Origin: Shewanella sp. TC10
GTDB taxonomy: Bacteria; Pseudomonadota; Gammaproteobacteria; Enterobacterales; Shewanellaceae
Assembly: GCF_009663145.1 (NCBI RefSeq)
Contig: NZ_VKHR01000002.1
Span: 69,705 to 133,704 of the forward strand
DNA: 64,000 nucleotides
Reading direction: 5' to 3'
The position numbers were made by a program, and so were the translations under genes. Positions 1 through 6,689 of this stretch are shown one piece after another. The notes below the pieces were generated by a model. The model saw only the letters and a list, made by a program, of their open reading frames with translations, was not told where the DNA came from and ran no database searches. Every line of letters begins with the position of its first letter. Position 1 is the first letter of the stretch.

Positions 1-1004
1 TGCTGGCTATCAAATGCACCTATTGCAGGATCTGTATAAGTGGCATATTCCAGTTGTTTATCGCGGGCTAACACACGAGTATCCAGCATATGTAAATCAA
101 CTAAGTCCCCGTATGCAAAACTACGGTAGATTTCCTCATGGTTACCTTCTGTCCATGGTCTAATCGGCAACCATTCAAAGTAAGCTTGCAACGCCGCTTG
201 CTTTCTTGTGTCGAAATCACCTTCGTCATCATTATGGTTTTCAGCGCCATCACGCCATGTATCGTTTGCGACTTCATGATCATCCCAAACAGTAATAAAT
301 GCGACGGCAGAATGCAGTTTTTGCAAACTTGAGTCAGTGCGATACTGGCCATAACGAGTACGGTAATCGGCCAATGTGAATAGCTCACCTTCGGGTAGCA
401 CTTGTCGATCATACTCTGCGGCTTTTTCACTGGCATATTCACCGCGAGCATATTCGTAAATGTAATCCCCAAGATGGATCACTGCATCTAAATCATCTTG
501 TTGAGCAGCTAATTCATATACATTAAAATAACCGGCTGGATAATTAGCGCATGACATGACAGCAAATTTAGCCGCACTCACCGCGCCTTCAGGTAAGGTG
601 CGCCCTTGTCCAACAACAGACACCTTATTCGATGTTTTAAAACGATAATAATAAATTGTGCCCGCTTCTAAACCAACGGCATCAACTTTAACAATAAAGT
701 CTTTTTCTAGTGTCGTGACCATTTGTCCATCAGTCACTACTGAGTCAAAACTTTCATCTGTAGCCACTTCCCATGACACTTTCACTTCGTTATCTTGCGA
801 ATTTTCTGGTGTGGCTCTGGTCCATAAAATAATCGCATCGTGAGTAGGATCACCACTTGCTACACCATGAAGAAAGTCTGCTTTAACGCTCTTTTCATCG
901 TCATCATCAAAAACGCAGCCCATTAATCCACATGAGACAACCACAGCTCCAACACCTTTTGAAGACATCGCTAAAAAATCACGTCTCGTCACTGACAACT
1001 TCAT
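1..1004 (-). CDS. PhoD-like alkaline phosphatase/phosphodiesterase, 3' end outside window
   Basis: The C-terminal part lies beyond the left edge; about 334 residues are visible. The N-terminus has a twin-arginine signal (T-R-R-D-F-L at residues 6-11) followed by a hydrophobic stretch ending in a lipobox-like LMGC (Cys30) and an Asp run, so it is probably Tat-exported and may be lipid-anchored. An N-terminal Fn3-like PhoD domain (FLHGVASGDPT, ILWTRATP) precedes the phosphatase core with HLGDYIYEY and WDDHEVANDTW, the metal-binding motifs of the PhoD family, which hydrolyse phosphomonoesters and diesters in the periplasm using Ca/Fe. The start is the ATG just before the Tat motif. A possible PhoB box lies upstream. 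Family assignment is firm; the exact substrate is unknown. Confidence 0.9.
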   Translation of the reverse strand, partial: MKLSVTRRDFLAMSSKGVGAVVVSCGLMGCVFDDDDEKSVKADFLHGVASGDPTHDAIILWTRATPENSQDNEVKVSWEVATDESFDSVVTDGQMVTTLEKDFIVKVDAVGLEAGTIYYYRFKTSNKVSVVGQGRTLPEGAVSAAKFAVMSCANYPAGYFNVYELAAQQDDLDAVIHLGDYIYEYARGEYASEKAAEYDRQVLPEGELFTLADYRTRYGQYRTDSSLQKLHSAVAFITVWDDHEVANDTWRDGAENHNDDEGDFDTRKQAALQAYFEWLPIRPWTEGNHEEIYRSFAYGDLVDLHMLDTRVLARDKQLEYATYTDPAIGAFDSQ

Positions 1005-1069
1005 ATCTATTCCTTTATTTTATTTGTTACTGATACGATTGCGATTAGAGCATCTAATCTAATTAGGTT

Positions 1070-1113
1070 ATTGTGAGAGAATTTTGTGACATAGACGTGA
1101 TCAAAGTGTGACG
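1070..1113 (-). promoter_or_regulatory. candidate PhoB box upstream of the PhoD-like gene
   Basis: Read on the minus strand, this 44-bp stretch divides into four 11-bp units, CGTCACACTTT, GATCACGTCTA, TGTCACAAAAT and TCTCTCACAAT. They resemble the 11-bp direct repeats (CTGTCAT plus AT-rich spacer) that PhoB binds. Units 1 and 3 share GTCACA exactly 22 bp apart. It ends about 66 bp before the phosphatase start, a plausible position. The match is by eye only and unit 4 is weak. Confidence 0.35.
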
Positions 1114-1157
1114 AATATAATTCGTTGTTCGATGTGTTTTATTACAGTTTTAAAAGC

Positions 1158-1187
1158 AAAAAAAGCTACCCGAAGGTAGCTTTTTAG
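1158..1187 (-). terminator. rho-independent terminator after the secreted protein gene
   Basis: Perfect 9-bp stem AAAGCTACC / GGTAGCTTT with a 4-nt loop, followed on the minus strand by a run of Ts. It lies 16 bp after the stop codon of the gene that ends at 1203. Confidence 0.85.
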
Positions 1188-1202
1188 AATCTAAAACTGA
1201 AT

Positions 1203-2627
1203 TTAATCTTCAGTTGTAAGAGCAAGACTGTTGACTTCAATACCTAAACTGTAGGAAATATAACCTTCTTGAGTTTCAGGGATCTGGTCTGTTCTATCTG
1301 TGATAACCACTTTAGATAAACGACAACCTTGGTAAAACTCTGGAGCGAAGTTATATTCAAAAATATCGCTGGTTTGAACTTCATAAGGGTTTTCTGGATC
1401 TGCAGTGAAGTGTTGGTTCGCTAATAGTGTACGACCATTTTGACTTTCATCTTCACAGCCTACTAATTTAACTCCGATAACCCCTTTTTCAGCATAAGTT
1501 AAATATGTTTGGTCATTTGCAGTAAACTCATTGAATTTAAGAGTTTTACCAGCAATAGGACAAGCTGCATTGATTCCGTTCTGTCTCATGGTTAACTTAA
1601 GTTTACCCGCTTGACCTAGCGTTAAAAACTTATAGTTAGAAGTGCTGAAAATATTCGATACAGTTGAACGATCAGGGTTTGAACTGATTTTCTCGCCTTG
1701 AACCCACTCGATATTTGCAGCAGTCAAATCACAGCCAATTGATTGAGGGTCGACATCACCCACTAAACAACGCTTCAATGCACGTGTGTTTGCAGCATAG
1801 TAAGCCGAACATTCTAGCTCACGATCATTATCAGCAGTTTTAAAAGCTTGAACACCACGAATCAAAATACCGTAGCTATCCGGAAAACCACTGTCGCGTA
1901 AGATCAGCGGCGTATAAAAACGATCCGCAGTAAACGTAATCCAAGCTTTTTTAAAGCCTTCATCTAACGATTCACCTTCAACAGGGTCAATCGACAAGTT
2001 ATGTTTCTCAGAACCAATTCGTACGATCAGATCACGAAATGCTTGTGCTTCACTACGAGCACCTAATCTTTCATAGTCATAATCGCGCTTTTGGTATTTT
2101 ACAGAAATAGCGTATTCGGCACCTGGTACTGTTGGAATATACGTACGCATTCTCACCGTACCAAGCTTTTGCTCACCCGCACATTCATCAGTATCAAGTT
2201 CGGCAGCAAAACCTTCACCATCAATACCATAAGTTGTGGCGTACCCGATTTCCATTTGTGCATCACAAGCCATGTTACGAATGTCTTTAATAGCTGCACG
2301 ACGCTCGTCGCCTTCTAGCGTTTTAACATGTGCCCATTCAGTTGGGAACATTTTCTTTAATGTCTTACGCGTCCATTGCACATCAAAGTACATTTTACCG
2401 TCTTCAGTATATAACGCTTTTAATTCACGTTTTAATGAATTTGGGTTTTCTTCTTGTAGCTCAGAGAAATCTAAATCATCAATGATTCCCCACGTACCAT
2501 GGTTAAATTGTTCTTCATAACCATAAAAATATTGACCAGCAACAAGCTCTATATCATCAGCTTGAGCTGCTGATATTGCAGAGCAAGAAAGTGCTAGCAA
2601 CATCGCTAGTTTAGGTGCAAATTTCAT
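1203..2627 (-). CDS. secreted protein of unknown function under a c-di-GMP riboswitch
   Basis: 474 residues from the ATG at 2627, chosen because it begins a clear Sec signal peptide (MKFAPKLAMLLALSCSAISAAQA, cleavage near residue 22); a longer reading would start 17 codons upstream without such a signal. The mature protein is rich in Asp, Glu and aromatic residues and has several Cys (for example DAQMEIG preceded by MAC, DECAGEQ, ELECSAYY, LKRCLVG, IGCDL, AACPIAG, LVGCED, YQGCRLS), suggesting disulfides in an extracytoplasmic beta-rich domain. No catalytic motif or known family was recognised. Its leader carries a cyclic-di-GMP riboswitch, so a role in surface attachment, matrix or motility is a reasonable inference, not shown by the protein itself. 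Monocistronic, with its own terminator. Confidence 0.85.
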   Translation of the reverse strand: MKFAPKLAMLLALSCSAISAAQADDIELVAGQYFYGYEEQFNHGTWGIIDDLDFSELQEENPNSLKRELKALYTEDGKMYFDVQWTRKTLKKMFPTEWAHVKTLEGDERRAAIKDIRNMACDAQMEIGYATTYGIDGEGFAAELDTDECAGEQKLGTVRMRTYIPTVPGAEYAISVKYQKRDYDYERLGARSEAQAFRDLIVRIGSEKHNLSIDPVEGESLDEGFKKAWITFTADRFYTPLILRDSGFPDSYGILIRGVQAFKTADNDRELECSAYYAANTRALKRCLVGDVDPQSIGCDLTAANIEWVQGEKISSNPDRSTVSNIFSTSNYKFLTLGQAGKLKLTMRQNGINAACPIAGKTLKFNEFTANDQTYLTYAEKGVIGVKLVGCEDESQNGRTLLANQHFTADPENPYEVQTSDIFEYNFAPEFYQGCRLSKVVITDRTDQIPETQEGYISYSLGIEVNSLALTTED

Positions 2628-2682
2628 ATAAAATCCTAGTGTTATAAGTTGTACAAAATATCTGACATCTTTTAACACTCAG

Positions 2683-2775
2683 TAATGCAGCCCACAGGTA
2701 GGCTCATGATAAGAGCTCTGTGCTGTCACTTTGCGTCCTCATTTTGCAATGAGTTTGCCGTTAGAGTATCCATTT
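2683..2775 (-). promoter_or_regulatory. cyclic-di-GMP-I (GEMM-I) riboswitch
   Basis: On the minus strand the sequence reads GGCAAAC (2753-2759), a hairpin CTCATTGCAAAATGAG, then GACGCAAAG (2729-2737), followed by CAGCAC and a second stem region ending in CCTACCTGTGGGC. GGCAAAC-hairpin-GACGCAAAG is the hallmark core of class I c-di-GMP riboswitches, which contain the dinucleotide-binding pocket between two coaxial helices. It sits about 55 bp upstream of the start codon of the secreted protein gene, on the same strand. The expression platform and the sign of regulation cannot be told from sequence alone. Boundaries are approximate. Confidence 0.85.
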
Positions 2776-3116
2776 TTATAGCACACGAATTTTAACACTA
2801 GCCATAACCCTATAACAAGTCAATTTTTTGACTATAACTAATTACGTAATACATTGAAATAAAATATAAAATATTAATAACACCAATAAACCGACACTTA
2901 AGGCTATTTAAATTTACTACTTATGAATGAGTATAAATAAGCAATATAAACTATCCTTTTGTTACTCAAACTGAGATATGACGCTCAATTTTTTTAAGTG
3001 AGCACCAATTGAATATCAATTTAGACTAATTGATATTGCAAATTACTGTTTAATATATAAATTACCCTTCTACATTAACCTAATGTATTCATTAATAAAC
3101 TGGAAATAAAATAATT
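2776..3116. other. AT-rich intergenic region
   Basis: Very AT-rich DNA between the divergent riboswitch-controlled gene and the Mop-like gene. It must hold both promoters, but no clear hairpin, operator or small ORF was recognised. Confidence 0.5.
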
Positions 3117-3326
3117 ATGAAAATCAGCGCACGCAATTCACTTGTTGGGAAAATTCTTTCTATTGAAGAAGGTTCAGTTAATAACGAAGTCGTTATTGAA
3201 CTGGCTGCAGGTGTAGAAATCACTTCAGTTGTAACTAAAAAATCTTGTGAGCAACTAGGTTTAGTGGTTGGTGGTAATGCATACGCCATCATTAAAGCAA
3301 GCAATGTAATGGTTGCTGTAGACTAA
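3117..3326 (+). CDS. Mop-like TOBE-domain molybdenum-pterin/molybdate-binding protein
   Basis: 69 residues, the length of a single Mop/TOBE domain (about 66-70). The pattern ISARNSLVGKI...GSVNNEVVIEL...ITSVVTKKSCEQLGL..G..AYAIIKASNVMVAVD is the molbindin fold signature, including the SARN motif. Such proteins bind molybdate or tungstate oxyanions as hexamers in the cytoplasm and act as storage or homeostasis proteins. It stands alone with its own terminator. A molybdenum hydroxylase operon lies 2 kb downstream on the other strand; a functional link is possible but not shown. The ribosome-binding site is weak (GGAA, about 13 bp upstream). Confidence 0.9.
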   Translation: MKISARNSLVGKILSIEEGSVNNEVVIELAAGVEITSVVTKKSCEQLGLVVGGNAYAIIKASNVMVAVD

Positions 3327-3392
3327 CCTGTTAAATCGTTATTCTGATACAAGCTATTTCAATAGTTTGCTGAATGATATGGTTATCTGAAT

Positions 3393-3430
3393 AAAGCGGA
3401 ATTCGGATTAAGTTCTGATTCCGCTTTTTA
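3393..3430 (+). terminator. terminator after the Mop-like gene
   Basis: 10-bp stem AAAGCGGAAT / ATTCCGCTTT with a T-run (CTTTTTA), about 65 bp after the stop codon. Confidence 0.85.
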
Positions 3431-3798
3431 GTACCCGAATCAATAAATCTCTCGGGCTTACATTTCTGAATTCAATTTGAACGTCTCAAGCAAATTGGAA
3501 GAGAATATACCTGCAAGAATTCACATCCAACCTAACCCTCAAGAAATTAACAACCCAGCCCCATCCCCTCTACACTGACAACTATTACACTAACATTCCT
3601 CTCAATCACTTTAATGCCATGTTAATTTGAGCTGATTTCAGCTTGTTAATCCTTCATTTGGTTTTAATCTCATTATATTTAGCTCCTTCATAATCTATAA
3701 TCAGCATAACTAATTAATTTGAGTCATATATAAAAGGCATACCATGTGGTGATGCGTTACAGCAGTATGTAATTTTTGCTGCTATAAAGAGGAGTTTC
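3431..3798. other. intergenic region ahead of gltS
   Basis: About 370 bp without a credible gene. It should contain the gltS promoter, and ends in a good ribosome-binding site (AGAGGAG, 6 bp before the ATG). No riboswitch or palindromic operator was recognised. Confidence 0.5.
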
Positions 3799-5022
3799 AT
3801 GAATACAGTCTATTCAATTGGAGAACTTGAATCGTTTCTTATTGCGATTTTAGTTTTATTCATCGGCCATAGCGTTAACCGTCACGTTGCCGTTCTCAGA
3901 AAGTACAATATTCCAGAACCTATTGTAGGTGGCTTGATTGTCGCAGGAATCATCACGATTCTGCATTTTAATAAGGTCAGCCTGCAATTTAGCTTATCGA
4001 TGCAAAACACCTTGATGCTGATGTTTTTCAGTTCAGTAGGACTAGCGGCGAGTTATAAGCTACTGCTCAAAGGCGGCAGTAAAGTCTTTTTATTTTTAGG
4101 AATTGCTTCCCTCTACATCATTATTCAAAACGGTGTCGGTGTCGGCATGGCCTCAGCGCTCGGGTTAGAACCAATCATGGGACTGATTGCAGGCTCTATC
4201 ACCCTCTCTGGTGGGCATGGTACAGGCGCAGCATGGGCACAAACATTCCAAGACTCTTATGGCATTAATACGCTTGAGTTTGCCATGGCTGCTGCCACAT
4301 TTGGTCTTGTTATGGGTGGTATAATTGGCGGACCAGTCGCGCAGCGCTTAATTAATAAGAACAACTTAGTGTCATCTTATGGTGTCGGTGGTAATCATCA
4401 CCAAGACCACCCTGACTTGGTCACCTATGACCAATTAGAAGAAGACAGAGTCACTGCAAAGCGTATTTTAGAAACCTTGTTTGCATTATTGCTTTGTGTT
4501 GCTGGTGCTAAGTGGTTTGGCGGCTTTGTGCAAGAGTCAGGATTAACTTGGCTTAAAATGCCAGACTTTGTGTATGCATTATTCTTAGGTGTTGTTATCA
4601 CTAACATCACTGAGTTAACCCGTGGATTTAAAATCAATAAAGAAAGTGTTGATATATTAGGTACGGTGTCATTAGCCTTATTTCTATCTATGGCATTGAT
4701 GAATCTAAAATTATGGGAAATTTTTGACCTTGCTATCCCATTACTAATCATCTTGCTTACTCAGGGGATTATCCTGGCGTTTTTTGCTTATTTCGTTACC
4801 TTTAGGTTGATGGGTAGCAATTACGATGCAGCCGTGATGGCAGGCGGCCATTGTGGTTTTGGTATGGGTGCAACCCCAACCGCCGTAATGAATATGGGGG
4901 CATTAGTATCAAGAACAGGCCCTTCTCCACAAGCCTTTATGGTCGTGCCAATTGTAGGCGCGTTCTTTATTGATATTGTTAATGCCATAATCTTGCAAGG
5001 CTATTTAAGCGTAATTGGCTAA
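3799..5022 (+). CDS. gltS: sodium/glutamate symporter GltS
   Basis: 407 residues, normal for GltS (about 400). The protein is an integral inner-membrane transporter with two inverted halves. The sequences GLIAGSITLSGGHGTGAAWAQTF and, in the second half, AVMAGGHCGFGMGATPTAVMNMGAL are the paired pore-loop motifs of the ESS family (2.A.27), which take up L-glutamate with Na+. The ATG follows the strong site AGAGGAG. It is monocistronic, ending in a bidirectional terminator shared with the convergent operon. Identification is firm; other substrates such as D-glutamate cannot be excluded. Confidence 0.95.
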   Translation: MNTVYSIGELESFLIAILVLFIGHSVNRHVAVLRKYNIPEPIVGGLIVAGIITILHFNKVSLQFSLSMQNTLMLMFFSSVGLAASYKLLLKGGSKVFLFLGIASLYIIIQNGVGVGMASALGLEPIMGLIAGSITLSGGHGTGAAWAQTFQDSYGINTLEFAMAAATFGLVMGGIIGGPVAQRLINKNNLVSSYGVGGNHHQDHPDLVTYDQLEEDRVTAKRILETLFALLLCVAGAKWFGGFVQESGLTWLKMPDFVYALFLGVVITNITELTRGFKINKESVDILGTVSLALFLSMALMNLKLWEIFDLAIPLLIILLTQGIILAFFAYFVTFRLMGSNYDAAVMAGGHCGFGMGATPTAVMNMGALVSRTGPSPQAFMVVPIVGAFFIDIVNAIILQGYLSVIG

Positions 5023-5037
5023 ACCTTCGTCTGTGAT

Positions 5038-5067
5038 AAAAAACGCCACTCGATAGTGGCGTTTTTT
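5038..5067. terminator. bidirectional terminator between gltS and the Mo-hydroxylase operon
   Basis: Stem AAAAAACGCCACT / AGTGGCGTTTTTT with a CGAT loop. The A-run and T-run on either side allow it to work for both convergent transcripts. Confidence 0.9.
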
Positions 5068-5082
5068 ATGGCATCAATTAAT

Positions 5083-6168
5083 TCAACTACCTGTTATTGG
5101 AGTTAATTGACACTGAAGTTGCTGAGGATTATCGCAGCATGACAACAAAGCTGATACTGAAGGACTGTATACCTGTTGCCAAAACGCTTGGCTATGGAAA
5201 TTATTAATCGGCATCCAAGTACTCAAAGGATACTGGTTAGCTAATTGATCCCCTCCCTTAACAGGTAATGCCATTCCTGAGGCGACTTGAATATTTCCAG
5301 GGAATGTTTGCCCCGTTTCAAGATCGACATTTACACAACTCCCTAAATTACCAATCCGATGACAAGTGGTACAGGTATTTCCTTCAGTTTCAATACTTGA
5401 AGACGTTGGCCACAGAGCAAAATCACCAATCGCATTATTATATGGTCCGAATGGATCAACCGGCACATGTTGCCAAACCTGCCCTATATACGGACTATAC
5501 ATAAACGGATCTGCATCATGACAAGCACCACAATTCTTGCTCACTGTATCAAGCGGCTTCCACCAAAAAGTCATTGCATCAACATGTCCTGGAGGAGGAC
5601 TGACTTCATTAGGTGGTGGTACCCTTGAAGCATCAAATCCGGCACTCGTGCCAGAAGGGGATTCAGCATGAAACCAACAAGTATCACCTGTAGTGGTGCT
5701 ATGCAAAATGACGTCAACTTCGTCATATAACGGACTATCATCGGGTCGAAGGTATTTTCGGCGACAAAAAGCAGATATTTGAGTGGTCTTATTTGATAAA
5801 TCTAACACCTTAGAATAAGGAGTACACTGGCCAAAAGTACCTTTACCATAAGGCAATAATGCAGGACGGTCGCAAACCATATTTTGCGTATACTCTTGAT
5901 ACTGCGGTATTTTCCCATTAACTGTAATTGGCACATCAACCCCGTCATTACAGTCAAATGCTGGCACCTCTGCAACCAAGTTTGCGCACTGTTGGCCATA
6001 CTCAATAATCGATTGGTTTGGCTCTACAATAACCACTTCATCAATCACTGTACTCTGCTTCTGCTGAGATGATGTACCCAAGCTATCACAGCCAATCAAG
6101 GCTAAAACACATATTGAGTGGCAAATATAAAATAACCAAACTGGTAAAAATCGTTTATATCCCTTCAT
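5083..6168 (-). CDS. two-CxxCH cytochrome c-like lipoprotein of the Mo-hydroxylase operon
   Basis: 361 residues with a lipoprotein signal (LALIGC, Cys27), so it is predicted to be periplasmic and lipid-anchored. Two c-type heme motifs are present, CGACH at about 213-217 and CTTCH at about 266-270, plus several other Cys. The ATG overlaps the TGA of the preceding 2Fe-2S gene (ATGA), showing translational coupling as the third gene of the operon. By analogy with periplasmic molybdenum hydroxylases that pass electrons to a cytochrome c subunit, it is inferred to be the electron acceptor linking the enzyme to the respiratory chain. It did not match a familiar cytochrome family beyond the heme motifs; the N-terminal 200 residues are unassigned. 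Confidence 0.75.
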   Translation of the reverse strand: MKGYKRFLPVWLFYICHSICVLALIGCDSLGTSSQQKQSTVIDEVVIVEPNQSIIEYGQQCANLVAEVPAFDCNDGVDVPITVNGKIPQYQEYTQNMVCDRPALLPYGKGTFGQCTPYSKVLDLSNKTTQISAFCRRKYLRPDDSPLYDEVDVILHSTTTGDTCWFHAESPSGTSAGFDASRVPPPNEVSPPPGHVDAMTFWWKPLDTVSKNCGACHDADPFMYSPYIGQVWQHVPVDPFGPYNNAIGDFALWPTSSSIETEGNTCTTCHRIGNLGSCVNVDLETGQTFPGNIQVASGMALPVKGGDQLANQYPLSTWMPINNFHSQAFWQQVYSPSVSALLSCCDNPQQLQCQLTPITGS

Positions 6169-6689
6169 GACAAGTGCTCCCTCGTTAAAGGCAGCGCTAA
6201 CTCTCTGATTGCTTGATAATATCTAACATAGCCACTACAGCGACAAATATTGCGGCCAACCCCCTGCTCTATGGCATCATCCAGTTCATTCTCTGAAATG
6301 GGAGAAAGCTGTAACTTCTGCAATAACACCCAGGTGGCCATCAAAAATCCAGGAGTACAATAGCCACATTGAAAAGAGAAGTGCCTTAAAAAAGCTTGCT
6401 GAAGAGGTAACAACTCATCTCCTTGTTGTAATCCTTCTACAGTAAAAATTTCTAAGCCTGTCAAACTATCAACCGGAGTTGAACAAGATAAAGTCGTTTG
6501 CATTGCTGCGTTAGGGCCATTTCTAGTGGCAACTGTACATGCTCTACACTCTCCTATACCACAACAAAATTTGGTACCTGTTAACCCTAGTCGTTCATGT
6601 AGATAATCAACTAAAGCCATATCACCATCAGTAGAAGGCGCTTCAGTTTCCTCACCATTTAATACAAAAGAAATCCGTAAATTATCCAT
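6165..6689 (-). CDS. 2Fe-2S subunit of xanthine dehydrogenase-family Mo hydroxylase
   Basis: 174 residues from the ATG at 6689, which overlaps the stop of the large-subunit gene (TAATG). A 34-codon longer reading overlaps the large-subunit gene and is not credible. The N-terminal plant-type ferredoxin domain has KFCCGIGECRACTV, and the C-terminal domain has QCGYCTPGF and NICRCSGYVRYYQA, the four-helix [2Fe-2S] site. This two-cluster layout is that of IorA/CoxS/PaoA-type small subunits, which carry electrons away from the molybdenum site. No signal peptide is seen, so it probably reaches the periplasm by riding with the Tat-tagged large subunit. The ferredoxin motif has Arg where Gly is usual (ECRAC). 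Confidence 0.92.
   Translation of the reverse strand: MDNLRISFVLNGEETEAPSTDGDMALVDYLHERLGLTGTKFCCGIGECRACTVATRNGPNAAMQTTLSCSTPVDSLTGLEIFTVEGLQQGDELLPLQQAFLRHFSFQCGYCTPGFLMATWVLLQKLQLSPISENELDDAIEQGVGRNICRCSGYVRYYQAIRELALPLTREHLS

Noticed and set aside
101..472. Minus-strand 123-residue ORF at the left edge
   Set aside because: It overlaps the PhoD-like gene in another frame; the PhoD frame holds conserved phosphatase motifs.
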